Shown here piece by piece: positions 53,525-64,000 of a DNA stretch of 64,000 bases (positions are counted from its first letter, which is position 1; each line of letters begins with the position of its first letter). The stretch is from positions 310,001 to 374,000 of the forward strand of contig NZ_JAANCM010000002.1 of assembly GCF_011603255.1 (NCBI RefSeq), written 5' to 3'. A program made the position numbers and the translations under genes. Origin of the DNA: Ferranicluibacter rubi. Its GTDB lineage: Bacteria > Pseudomonadota > Alphaproteobacteria > Rhizobiales > Rhizobiaceae. The notes below the pieces were generated by a model. That model did not search any database and had not been told where the DNA came from. It worked only from the letters and a program-made list of their open reading frames with translations.

Positions 53525-53995
53525 ATGTCCCGTCGCCATAGTGCAGAAAAGCGTGAGATCAATCCGGACCCCAAGTTCGGCGATCTCGTTGTCACCAAGT
53601 TCATGAACGCCATCATGCTTCATGGGAAGAAGTCGGTTGCTGAAAACATCGTTTACGGTGCTTTCGATGCCGTCCAGGGCAAGCTGAAGCAGGAGCCGGT
53701 CGCCGTGTTCCATTCGGCTCTCGACAACATCGCTCCGCACGTAGAAGTCCGTTCGCGCCGCGTTGGTGGTGCGACGTACCAGGTTCCGGTCGATGTTCGT
53801 CCGGAGCGCCGTCAGGCTCTCGCTATCCGCTGGCTCATCGCCGCAGCTCGCAAGCGCAATGAAACGACCATGATCGATCGCCTCTGCGGCGAACTCATGG
53901 ACGCCGCGAACAATCGCGGTAGCGCAGTGAAGAAGCGCGAAGACACGCACAAGATGGCCGACGCCAACCGCGCTTTCTCGCACTATCGCTGGTAA
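53525..53995 (+). CDS. rpsG: 30S ribosomal protein S7
   Basis: Primary assembly protein of the 30S head and, in E. coli, the translational repressor of the str operon. The 156 residues carry [64 protein letters not shown] and the C-terminal [21 protein letters not shown]. It is the short S7 form. fusA follows after 30 bases with an AAAGGCAG site. Confidence 0.98.
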   Translation: MSRRHSAEKREINPDPKFGDLVVTKFMNAIMLHGKKSVAENIVYGAFDAVQGKLKQEPVAVFHSALDNIAPHVEVRSRRVGGATYQVPVDVRPERRQALAIRWLIAAARKRNETTMIDRLCGELMDAANNRGSAVKKREDTHKMADANRAFSHYRW

Positions 53996-54025
53996 TCGAC
54001 GTACATTTTCGAAAGGCAGTCCATC

Positions 54026-56125
<2,100 letters not shown>

Positions 56126-56194
56126 CCGGAGCTTGACCGACGCCCGTTAAAACAGAATTGAACCCCGCAAGGGGCCACAGATGGAGAGCCGAAA

Positions 56195-57370
<1,176 letters not shown>

Positions 57371-57393
57371 TCAGCGGCTAGGCCGTTGACCTA

Positions 57394-57433
57394 GCAGGAA
57401 CCGGGCGCTAACAACCCGGTTCCTGCGCTTTTT
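57394..57433 (+). terminator. Intrinsic terminator of the str operon (after tufB)
   Basis: Perfect 12-base stem GCAGGAACCGGG (57394-57405) / CCCGGTTCCTGC (57415-57426), loop CGCTAACAA, then GCTTTTT. It lies 23 bases after tufB. Confidence 0.9.
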
Positions 57434-57460
57434 GACAAGACGCGGCCGACCGTAACAATT
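57432..57460 (+). promoter_or_regulatory. Probable promoter of the S10 operon
   Basis: A perfect -35 TTGACA (57432-57437) begins inside the T-run of the tufB terminator; 17 bases later ACAATT (57455-57460) is a modest -10. rpsJ starts 50 bases downstream after AAGGA. Confidence 0.5.
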
Positions 57461-57510
57461 GAAGATTTGGCGTATGGCCAGTTGCCCATACGAAAAAAAG
57501 GACTAGTCGA

Positions 57511-57819
57511 ATGAACGGCCAGAATATCCGCATCCGCCTGAAGGCGTTTGATCACCGGATCCTCGATGCCTCCACGCGTGAAATCGTGTCGACGGCCAAG
57601 CGTACGGGCGCAAGTGTCCGTGGTCCCGTGCCGCTGCCCACGCGTATCGAAAAGTTCACGGTCAACCGGTCGCCCCACGTCGACAAGAAGAGCCGCGAAC
57701 AGTTCGAGATGCGCACGCACAAGCGTCTTCTCGATATCGTCGATCCGACCCCCCAGACGGTCGACGCCCTGATGAAGCTCGATCTGGCCGCCGGCGTCGA
57801 CGTCGAGATCAAGCTCTAA
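57511..57819 (+). CDS. rpsJ: 30S ribosomal protein S10
   Basis: 30S head protein; as NusE it also joins antitermination complexes and binds NusG. The 102 residues carry [45 protein letters not shown] with the loop that reaches the ribosome interior, and [26 protein letters not shown]. Its spacing to rplC (173 bases) is wider than in E. coli and the spacer shows nothing recognisable. First gene of the S10 operon. Confidence 0.98.
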
Positions 57820-57992
57820 AGGCCCCTCCCGGAACGCTTCGGACCGGGTGGATATAACAAGGAAGGTACGTGGACATTCCGTCCAACGACTTCCAGAAAC
57901 GGGTGACCAATGGCGCGAATGCCGGATGGAAGCCTTGAACAAAGAGGCTGAAGGGGTTTTCCCCGACAGGGACTCTGAAGAGGAATGAACCG

Positions 57993-58688
57993 ATGCGTTC
58001 AGGTGTGATTGCACAGAAAGTGGGAATGACCCGGGTCTACAACGACGCCGGCGAGCACATTCCAGTGACCGTGTTGCGGATGGAAAACTGCCAGGTGGTA
58101 GGCCAGCGCACGGAAGAAAAGAACGGCTACGTCGCCGTGCAGCTCGGCGCAGGCCAGGCCAAGGTCAAGAACACGCCGAAGGCGATGCGCGGCCACTTCG
58201 CCGCTGCAAACGTCGAGCCGAAGGCGAAGCTCGTCGAGTTCCGGGTAACCTCGGAAAACCTGATCGACGTCGGCTCCGAGCTGACGGCAAGCCACTTCGT
58301 AACCGGCCAGCTGGTTGACGTTACGGGCACCTCGATCGGTAAGGGCTTTGCTGGCGCCATGAAGCGCCACAACTTCGGCGGTCTGCGTGCAACGCACGGC
58401 GTTTCGGTCTCGCACCGTTCGCATGGTTCGACCGGTTCCAACCAGGATCCGGGCCGCGTCTGGAAGGGCAAGCGCATGGCTGGTCACATGGGCCAGACGC
58501 GTATCACCACCCAGAACCTCGAAGTCGTATCCACCGATGAAGACCGCGGTCTGATCCTCGTCAAGGGTGCCGTACCCGGCTCCAAGGGCTCCTGGATCGT
58601 CGTCCGCGACGCCATCAAGGCCGGCATCCCGGAAAACGCTCCGCGTCCGGCCGGCGTCCGCGCAGCAGCACATGAGGGAGCCGAATAA
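57993..58688 (+). CDS. rplC: 50S ribosomal protein L3
   Basis: Early-assembly protein near the peptidyl transferase centre. The 231 residues (E. coli 209) include [17 protein letters not shown], the internal loop [21 protein letters not shown] and [18 protein letters not shown] with the Gln that is methylated in E. coli, and [16 protein letters not shown]. The extra length is a charged/Ala-rich C-terminal tail (residues from about 205). The TAA overlaps the rplD ATG by one base. Confidence 0.98.
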   Translation: MRSGVIAQKVGMTRVYNDAGEHIPVTVLRMENCQVVGQRTEEKNGYVAVQLGAGQAKVKNTPKAMRGHFAAANVEPKAKLVEFRVTSENLIDVGSELTASHFVTGQLVDVTGTSIGKGFAGAMKRHNFGGLRATHGVSVSHRSHGSTGSNQDPGRVWKGKRMAGHMGQTRITTQNLEVVSTDEDRGLILVKGAVPGSKGSWIVVRDAIKAGIPENAPRPAGVRAAAHEGAE

Positions 58689-59308
58689 TGGATCTCACCG
58701 TCACCACACTGGATGGTAAGGACGCAGGCACGGTTTCCCTGTCCGACGCCATCTTCGGCCTTGATGTCCGCAAGGACCTGATCGCCCGCGTCATCCGCTG
58801 GCAGCTCGCCAAGAAGCAGCAGGGCACGCACAAGACTCTGACGCGCGGCGAAGTTTCCCGCACCGGCGCCAAGATGTACAAGCAGAAGGGTACGGGCCGC
58901 GCTCGTCACCATTCCGCACGCGCTCCGCAGTTCCGCGGCGGTGGCAAGGCTCACGGCCCGGTCACGCGCAGCCACGAGCATGACCTTCCCAAGAAGGTTC
59001 GCGCGCTCGGCCTGCGTCACGCCCTTTCTGCCAAGCTGAAGGCCGATGAACTGATCATCATCGACAGCCTGGTTGCGACGGAAGCCAAGACGAAGTCCCT
59101 GACCGGTGCATTCGCATCGCTGGGCCTGACCAACGCACTGTTCATCGGCGGCGCCGAGCTCGATAACAACTTCAAGCTCGCTGCCAAGAACATCCCGAAC
59201 GTGGACGTTCTCCCGATCCAGGGCATCAACGTTTACGACATTCTGCGCCGCGGCAAGCTCGTGCTTTCCAAGGATGCGATCGAGGCTCTGGAGGAGCGGT
59301 TCAAGTGA
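58688..59308 (+). CDS. rplD: 50S ribosomal protein L4
   Basis: Lines the exit tunnel and in E. coli represses the S10 operon. The 206 residues contain [27 protein letters not shown] split by the tunnel loop [38 protein letters not shown], and the C-terminal [27 protein letters not shown]. It begins at the last base of the rplC stop and its TGA overlaps the GTG start of rplW, so three genes are translationally coupled. Confidence 0.98.
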   Translation: MDLTVTTLDGKDAGTVSLSDAIFGLDVRKDLIARVIRWQLAKKQQGTHKTLTRGEVSRTGAKMYKQKGTGRARHHSARAPQFRGGGKAHGPVTRSHEHDLPKKVRALGLRHALSAKLKADELIIIDSLVATEAKTKSLTGAFASLGLTNALFIGGAELDNNFKLAAKNIPNVDVLPIQGINVYDILRRGKLVLSKDAIEALEERFK

Positions 59309-59598
59309 CGGATCTTCGCCATTACGATGTGATCCTCTCTCCGTCGATCACTGAAAAATCCACGCTGGTTTCTGAACAGAACCAGATCATCTTCAACGTC
59401 GCCAAGGACGCATCGAAGCCGGAAATCAAGGCTGCGATCGAAGCTCTGTTCGGCGTCAAGGTTACGGCAGTGAACACGCTTCTCCGCAAGGGCAAGCTCA
59501 AGCGCTTCCGTGGCTTCGCTGGCCGGCAGCGGGATGTCAAGAAGGCGATCGTCACACTTGCTGACGGTCAGTCCATCGACGTCTCCACCGGACTCTAA
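59305..59598 (+). CDS. rplW: 50S ribosomal protein L23
   Basis: Tunnel-exit protein that docks SRP and trigger factor. The 97 residues start at GTG (59305) inside the rplD stop (GTGA overlap), with [56 protein letters not shown]. Standard length. rplB starts 59 bases later. Confidence 0.97.
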   Translation: MTDLRHYDVILSPSITEKSTLVSEQNQIIFNVAKDASKPEIKAAIEALFGVKVTAVNTLLRKGKLKRFRGFAGRQRDVKKAIVTLADGQSIDVSTGL

Positions 59599-59657
59599 AG
59601 GTTAAACCCAGAGCGGTTTCATAACCCCCGGGTAAAGACCCAAAAGGGAACAAGAAA

Positions 59658-60494
59658 ATGGCATTGAAAAGTTTCAATCCGACGACCCCAAGCCAGCGTC
59701 AGCTGGTCATCGTCGACCGTTCTTCGCTCTACAAGGGCAAGCCGGTCAAGTCGCTGACACAGGGTCTCACCAAGAGCGGTGGTCGTAACAACCTCGGCCG
59801 TATCACGGCTCGCTTCATCGGCGGCGGTCACAAGCGGACCTACCGTCTGATCGACTTCAAGCGTCGCAAGTTCGACGTTGATGGCACGGTCGAGCGTCTG
59901 GAGTACGACCCGAACCGTACGGCGTTCATCGCGCTGATCAAGTACGAAGACGGCACGCAGGCCTACATCATTGCGCCGCAGCGCCTCGCCGTCGGTGACA
60001 AGGTCATCGCCTCCGAGAAGGCTGTCGACGTAAAGCCCGGCAACACCATGCCGCTGCAGTTCATCCCGGTCGGCTCCATCATCCACAACGTGGAAATGAA
60101 GCCCGGCAAGGGTGGCCAGATGGCGCGCTCGGCAGGCACCTACGTGCAGCTTGTCGGTCGCGACCAGGGCATGGCGATCCTGCGCCTCAACTCCGGCGAA
60201 CAGCGCCTGGTTCATGCGAGCTGCCTCGCATCGATCGGCGCCGTGTCCAACCCGGATCACGGCAACATCAACGACGGCAAGGCCGGTCGTACGCGCTGGC
60301 GCGGCAAGACCCCGCATAACCGCGGTGTCGTCATGAACCCGGTCGACCACCCGCACGGCGGCGGCGAAGGCCGCACCTCGGGCGGCCGCCACCCGGTTTC
60401 ACCGTGGGGCAAGCCGACCAAGGGCAAGCGCACGCGTTCGAACAAGTCGACCGACAAGTTCATCATGCGTTCGCGCCATCAGCGCAAGAAGTAA
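59658..60494 (+). CDS. rplB: 50S ribosomal protein L2
   Basis: Largest 50S core protein, needed for subunit association and peptidyl transferase. The 278 residues contain [66 protein letters not shown], and the family signature [35 protein letters not shown] with the conserved His. Tail [12 protein letters not shown] is typical. rpsS follows after 16 bases. Confidence 0.98.
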   Translation: MALKSFNPTTPSQRQLVIVDRSSLYKGKPVKSLTQGLTKSGGRNNLGRITARFIGGGHKRTYRLIDFKRRKFDVDGTVERLEYDPNRTAFIALIKYEDGTQAYIIAPQRLAVGDKVIASEKAVDVKPGNTMPLQFIPVGSIIHNVEMKPGKGGQMARSAGTYVQLVGRDQGMAILRLNSGEQRLVHASCLASIGAVSNPDHGNINDGKAGRTRWRGKTPHNRGVVMNPVDHPHGGGEGRTSGGRHPVSPWGKPTKGKRTRSNKSTDKFIMRSRHQRKK

Positions 60495-60510
60495 GAAGAG
60501 GTAGTCACAA

Positions 60511-60789
60511 ATGGCTCGTTCAGTATGGAAAGGTCCGTTCGTCGACGGCTATCTTCTCAAGAAGGCTGAGAAGGTTCGCGAAGGCGGGCGCAATGAGGTC
60601 ATCAAGATGTGGAGCCGTCGCTCCACCATCTTGCCGCAGTTCGTCGGTCTGACCTTTGGCGTCTACAACGGTTCCAAGCATGTTCCCGTCAATGTCAATG
60701 AAGACATGGTCGGTCACAAGTTCGGTGAATTCTCTCCGACCCGGACCTACTACGGTCACGGTGCGGACAAGAAGGCAAAGAGGAAGTAA
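60511..60789 (+). CDS. rpsS: 30S ribosomal protein S19
   Basis: 30S head protein that touches the A-site tRNA and bridges to the 50S. The 92 residues (as in E. coli) are [44 protein letters not shown] and the signature [25 protein letters not shown], with a basic tail. rplV starts two bases after the stop. Confidence 0.98.
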   Translation: MARSVWKGPFVDGYLLKKAEKVREGGRNEVIKMWSRRSTILPQFVGLTFGVYNGSKHVPVNVNEDMVGHKFGEFSPTRTYYGHGADKKAKRK

Positions 60790-60791
60790 CG

Positions 60792-61181
60792 ATGGGTAAG
60801 GCAAAAGCCGAACGTCGGCTGGCGGATAATGAAGCGCAGGCTGTTGCGCGCACGATCCGCGTCAGCCCCCAGAAGCTCAACCTCGTTGCCGCGATGATCC
60901 GCGGCAAGAAGGTCGACCGTGCTCTGGCCGAACTTGAATTCTCCCGCAAGCGTATCGCCGGCACGGTCAAGAAGACCCTGGAATCGGCCATCGCAAACGC
61001 CGAGAACAACCACGACCTCGACGTCGACTCGCTCGTCGTTGCGGAAGCTTTTGTTGGCAAGTCGATGGTGATGAAGCGCTTCCACGCTCGTGGTCGCGGC
61101 CGTGCATCGCGGATCGAAAAGCCGTTTGCACACTTGACGATCATTGTTCGTGAAGTGGAAGCCAAAGGGGAGGCCGCATAA
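60792..61181 (+). CDS. rplV: 50S ribosomal protein L22
   Basis: Globular domain at the tunnel exit with a beta hairpin in the tunnel, where macrolide-resistance changes arise. The 129 residues exceed the E. coli 110 by an N-terminal extension; visible are [61 protein letters not shown] and [25 protein letters not shown]. The TAA overlaps the rpsC ATG by one base. Confidence 0.98.
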   Translation: MGKAKAERRLADNEAQAVARTIRVSPQKLNLVAAMIRGKKVDRALAELEFSRKRIAGTVKKTLESAIANAENNHDLDVDSLVVAEAFVGKSMVMKRFHARGRGRASRIEKPFAHLTIIVREVEAKGEAA

Positions 61182-61912
61182 TGGGCCAGAAAATTAATCC
61201 AATCGGTTTCCGTCTCGGCATCAACCGGACCTGGGATAGCCGTTGGTTCGCTGACAATGCCGAATACGGCAAGCTGCTGCACGAAGACCTGAAGATCCGC
61301 AAGTATCTGATGGACGAACTGAAGCAGGCCGGCATCTCGAAGGTCGTCATCGAGCGTCCGCACAAGAAGTGCCGCGTCACGATCCACTCGGCTCGCCCGG
61401 GTCTGATCATCGGCAAGAAGGGCGCAGACATCGAAAAGCTGCGTCGCAAGCTGTCGGAAATGACGAACTCGGAAACGCACCTCAACATCGTTGAAGTGCG
61501 CAAGCCGGAAGTCGACGCGACGCTCGTTGCTCAGTCGATCGCTCAGCAGCTCGAGCGCCGCGTGGCTTTCCGCCGTGCGATGAAGCGTTCGGTTCAGTCG
61601 GCCATGCGTCTGGGTGCCGAAGGCATCAAGATCACCTGCGCCGGCCGCCTGGGTGGCGCCGAAATCGCCCGTACCGAGTGGTATCGCGAAGGTCGCGTTC
61701 CGCTTCACACGCTGCGCGCCGACATCGACTACGGTGTTGCCGAAGCTGTGACGGCATTCGGCATCTGCGGCATCAAGGTCTGGATCTTCAAGGGCGAAAT
61801 CCTTGAACACGATCCGATGGCCTCCGAGCGCCGCGCGAGCGAGAGTGACAGTCAGGGTAGTGGTGGACGTGATCGCGATCGCGATCGTGATCGCCGTCGT
61901 GAAAACGCGTAA
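61181..61912 (+). CDS. rpsC: 30S ribosomal protein S3
   Basis: mRNA entry-channel protein with helicase function. The 243 residues hold [20 protein letters not shown], the KH domain [25 protein letters not shown], and [40 protein letters not shown]. The C-terminal tail is unusual: after [11 protein letters not shown] come repeated Arg-Asp pairs ([14 protein letters not shown]), encoded by short GATCGC-type repeats at about 61867-61903. The tail is likely disordered and rRNA- or mRNA-facing. Confidence 0.98.
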   Translation: MGQKINPIGFRLGINRTWDSRWFADNAEYGKLLHEDLKIRKYLMDELKQAGISKVVIERPHKKCRVTIHSARPGLIIGKKGADIEKLRRKLSEMTNSETHLNIVEVRKPEVDATLVAQSIAQQLERRVAFRRAMKRSVQSAMRLGAEGIKITCAGRLGGAEIARTEWYREGRVPLHTLRADIDYGVAEAVTAFGICGIKVWIFKGEILEHDPMASERRASESDSQGSGGRDRDRDRDRRRENA

Positions 61913-61950
61913 CAGTCGCGTTTGGCAGCCAATATCGGAGAATTAAAAAA

Positions 61951-62364
61951 ATGTTGCAGCCAAAGCGTACGAAGTATCGCAAGCAATTCAAGGGCCGCAT
62001 CAAGGGCGTAGCCAAGGGCGGATCTGATCTTGCTTTCGGCGAATTCGGCTTGAAGTCCTTGGAACCGAACCGCGTCAATGCGCGCGAGATCGAAGCGGCC
62101 CGCCGCGCGATCACGCGTCACATGAAGCGTGCCGGCCGCGTTTGGATCCGTGTATTCCCGGACGTTCCGGTTACCGCGAAGCCAACCGAAGTCCGCATGG
62201 GTAAGGGTAAGGGCTCCGTCGAATACTGGGCGTGCAAGGTCAAGCCTGGTCGTATGATGTTCGAGATCGATGGCGTCAACGAGGAGCTCGCACGCGAAGC
62301 CCTTCGTCTTGGTGCTGCGAAACTCTCCGTCAAGACGCGCTTCGTTCAGCGCATTGCGGAGTAA
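61951..62364 (+). CDS. rplP: 50S ribosomal protein L16
   Basis: Binds 5S-proximal 23S rRNA and contacts A-site tRNA. The 137 residues contain [99 protein letters not shown]. Length equals the E. coli protein (136). ATG 61951 follows an A-rich GGAGAATTAAAAAA leader. rpmC starts 11 bases after the stop. Confidence 0.98.
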   Translation: MLQPKRTKYRKQFKGRIKGVAKGGSDLAFGEFGLKSLEPNRVNAREIEAARRAITRHMKRAGRVWIRVFPDVPVTAKPTEVRMGKGKGSVEYWACKVKPGRMMFEIDGVNEELAREALRLGAAKLSVKTRFVQRIAE

Positions 62365-62375
62365 GGAGAAGCCCC

Positions 62376-62576
62376 ATGAAAACCAATGACGTTCGGGCGC
62401 TCAGCGCCGACCAGCTCAACGACGAGCTTGCCAAGCTGAAGAAGGAGCAGTTCAACCTGCGCTTCCAGAAGGCGACCGGCCAGCTTGAAAAGTCGTCGCG
62501 CATCAACGAGGTCCGCAAGGACATCGCGCGCATCAAAACAATTGCCCGCCAGAAGGCGGCAGAAGCCAAGGCTTAA
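62376..62576 (+). CDS. rpmC: 50S ribosomal protein L29
   Basis: Small two-helix protein at the tunnel exit. 66 residues: [60 protein letters not shown] in three overlapping blocks, a coiled-coil pattern. ATG 62376 has AAGGAGAA at 62363. rpsQ follows after 12 bases. Confidence 0.97.
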   Translation: MKTNDVRALSADQLNDELAKLKKEQFNLRFQKATGQLEKSSRINEVRKDIARIKTIARQKAAEAKA

Positions 62577-62588
62577 GGACCAAGAAAA

Positions 62589-62825
62589 ATGCCGAAACGC
62601 ATTCTGCAGGGCACCGTCGTCTCCGACAAGAACGAGAAGACCGTCGTCGTACGGGTCGAGCGCCGCTTTGCGCATCCGATCCTTCAGAAGACCGTCCGTC
62701 GCTCCAAGAAGTACAAGGCGCACGACGAGAAGAACCAGTTCAAGGTCGGCGACCTTGTTTCCATTCAGGAATGCGCGCCGATCTCCAAGGACAAGACCTG
62801 GACGGTCATTTCCGCCCAGGCCTAA
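62589..62825 (+). CDS. rpsQ: 30S ribosomal protein S17
   Basis: OB-fold primary 16S-binding protein. The 78 residues have [34 protein letters not shown], then [33 protein letters not shown]. Normal length. Last gene of the S10 operon; a 442-base structured gap separates it from rplN. Confidence 0.97.
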   Translation: MPKRILQGTVVSDKNEKTVVVRVERRFAHPILQKTVRRSKKYKAHDEKNQFKVGDLVSIQECAPISKDKTWTVISAQA

Positions 62826-63267
62826 TTCTACCAGACGTCACGCCGATGGCGCCGCGCAGTGTCGCAAGACACGGAAGCGCGGCGTCTTCGTAAGATCGAG
62901 GGTCGTCCTGCTTCTGGCCAATTCGGCTTGGGTTTGGGACGTCGCCCCTTGTAATCGGCGAGAATCTCTGTAAGAAGCAGCCACGGAACGCTCGGGGTTA
63001 CGAGCGTTCTTTTGCTTTGAGCGCACGGAAGGTCCTGTCTTCAGGAAACCACCCTGGCAAGACCGATCCCGCGCTGTCGCATCATGTCCCGCCTGCTTCT
63101 CCCGAGAGGCGAGGGACTGGGAATGCCATTGAAAGCATTGTGGCGTGCCGCCCTTCGCAAGAGGGTGCAGCGCGCCGCATGCAAATTTTCATAAGCCGGA
63201 ACAGGGGGCTCTCTTTCACGATGAGGAGATCCCAACCGGTTCGGTCACAACAAGAAGGCGACCTGAC
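62826..63267 (+). promoter_or_regulatory. S10/spc operon boundary with hairpins and possible promoter
   Basis: No gene is supported in this gap. A composite hairpin lies at 62848-62886 (outer GCCGCGC/GCGCGGC, inner GTGTC GCAA GACAC), 22 bases after rpsQ. A weak promoter TTGGGT (62928-62933) / TGTAAT (62950-62955, 16-base spacer) follows. Then comes the terminator-like stem at 62986-63013. The final 250 bases before rplN must hold any spc promoter beyond that stem. Confidence 0.55.
62986..63013 (+). terminator. Intrinsic terminator/attenuator ahead of rplN
   Basis: Perfect 9-base stem GAACGCTCG (62986-62994) / CGAGCGTTC (63001-63009), loop GGGTTA, followed by TTTTG. It would stop S10 transcripts or attenuate a leader started at 62955. 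Confidence 0.75.
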
Positions 63268-63636
63268 ATGATTCAGATGCAAACAAACCTCGACGTGGCG
63301 GATAATTCCGGCGCACGTCGTGTCATGTGCATCAAGGTGCTGGGCGGCTCCAAGCGCAAGTATGCTTCCGTGGGCGACGTCATCGTCGTTTCCATCAAGG
63401 AAGCCATCCCGCGCGGCCGCGTCAAGAAGGGCGATGTGATGAAGGCGGTCGTCGTACGCACCGCCAAGGACATTCGTCGTCCGGACGGCAGCGTCATCCG
63501 CTTCGATAACAACGCAGCCGTTCTTATCGACAACAAGAAAGAGCCGATCGGCACCCGTATCTTCGGACCGGTTCCGCGCGAGCTTCGCGCCAAGAACCAC
63601 ATGAAGATCATCTCGCTGGCTCCAGAAGTACTGTAA
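63268..63636 (+). CDS. rplN: 50S ribosomal protein L14
   Basis: Forms part of bridge B8 and the binding site of RsfS. The 122 residues are [37 protein letters not shown] in overlapping blocks, [49 protein letters not shown], ending [12 protein letters not shown] 63268 with GAAGGCGA upstream (63254); the frame is open further 5' without similarity. First gene of spc. rplX follows after 13 bases. Confidence 0.98.
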   Translation: MIQMQTNLDVADNSGARRVMCIKVLGGSKRKYASVGDVIVVSIKEAIPRGRVKKGDVMKAVVVRTAKDIRRPDGSVIRFDNNAAVLIDNKKEPIGTRIFGPVPRELRAKNHMKIISLAPEVL

Positions 63637-63649
63637 GGGGCGATTAGAG

Positions 63650-63952
63650 ATGAACAAGATTCGTAAGGGCGACAAGGTCGTCGTACTCGCCGGCAAGGAC
63701 AAGGGCCGGACCGGCGAAGTTATCCAGGTCATGCCGAAGGACGACAAGGCTGTCGTGCGTGGCGTCAACATGGTGAAGCGTCACCAGCGCCAGACCCAGA
63801 GCCAGGAAGCCGGCATCATCAACAAGGAAGCCCCGATCCACCTGTCGAACATCGCGATCGCTGACACGGACGGCAAGGCCACCCGCGTCGGTTTCCGCAT
63901 CGATGGCGACAAGAAGGTTCGCGTGGCCAAGCGTTCGGGAGATGTTATCTGA
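63650..63952 (+). CDS. rplX: 50S ribosomal protein L24
   Basis: Initiator protein of 50S assembly with a KOW motif. The 100 residues read [44 protein letters not shown], then [11 protein letters not shown]-like [19 protein letters not shown]. The TGA overlaps the rplE ATG by one base, so rplE translation is coupled. Confidence 0.97.
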   Translation: MNKIRKGDKVVVLAGKDKGRTGEVIQVMPKDDKAVVRGVNMVKRHQRQTQSQEAGIINKEAPIHLSNIAIADTDGKATRVGFRIDGDKKVRVAKRSGDVI

Positions 63953-64000
63953 TGGCTGACACCAAGACCTATGAGCCGCGGCTCAAGAGCGAGTACAACG
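63952..64000 (+). CDS. rplE: 50S ribosomal protein L5, N-terminal start (cut by window edge)
   Basis: Only 16 codons are in the window: [16 protein letters not shown]. This is the usual rhizobial L5 start and its position after rplX fits the spc order rplN-rplX-rplE. L5 binds 5S rRNA. The rest lies beyond the edge. Confidence 0.85.
   Translation, partial: MADTKTYEPRLKSEYN

Overview
This 64 kb window is a chromosomal core segment of an alphaproteobacterium, most likely a member of the Rhizobiaceae (Rhizobium/Agrobacterium/Sinorhizobium/Shinella type; the genus cannot be fixed from the sequence alone). The grounds are high GC, the GatCAB amidotransferase genes, an NDUFA12-type complex I accessory subunit, a DUF2155 exported protein, RNase E with a large acidic insert in its S1 domain, duplicate tuf genes, and gene order that I recall as typical of rhizobial chromosomes. 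No rRNA genes, insertion sequences, prophage genes, CRISPR arrays or secretion systems were seen.

Layout. 1-5.5 kb: topA (cut by the window edge), then a leftward dprA-plsY-pyrC-like-pyrB group. 5.7-9.3 kb: aidB, two small membrane-protein genes, ruvX (leftward) and a UPF0173 metallo-hydrolase. 9.4-15.2 kb: rightward gatC-gatA-GNAT-gatB-GNAT, then NDUFA12 and a DUF2155 protein. 15.4-19.3 kb: leftward aat, accC, accB, aroQ and a DsbA-family thioredoxin. 19.5-30.2 kb: an aminotransferase, rne (leftward), then amiC, mrcA and prfB (rightward); prfB has a canonical programmed +1 frameshift. 30.2-32.7 kb: leftward exported protein, nadK and a short-chain dehydrogenase. 32.7-34.5 kb is the only accessory-looking stretch: tiny ORFs, an unrecognised one-TM protein, and a broken two-TM protein gene that only reads through if one frameshift is allowed; it ends at tRNA-Thr.

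34.6-64 kb is the translation/transcription core: tRNA-Thr and rlmB (leftward), then rightward tRNA-Tyr, tRNA-Gly, tufA, an epimerase and an exported protein, tRNA-Trp, secE-nusG, rplKAJL, rpoBC, a leftward small acidic protein, the str operon (rpsL-rpsG-fusA-tufB), the S10 operon (rpsJ to rpsQ) and the start of the spc operon (rplN, rplX, rplE cut by the edge). The regulatory signals are mostly hairpins: between rplA and rplJ, between rplL and rpoB, after rpoC, after both tuf genes, and at the S10/spc boundary.

No wholly new system is evident. The items most worth a second look are the pyrC homologue lacking its metal-binding residues, the frameshifted membrane protein and its neighbours beside tRNA-Thr, the prfB recoding site, the hairpins flanking rpoB, and the structured 440-base gap separating S10 from spc.
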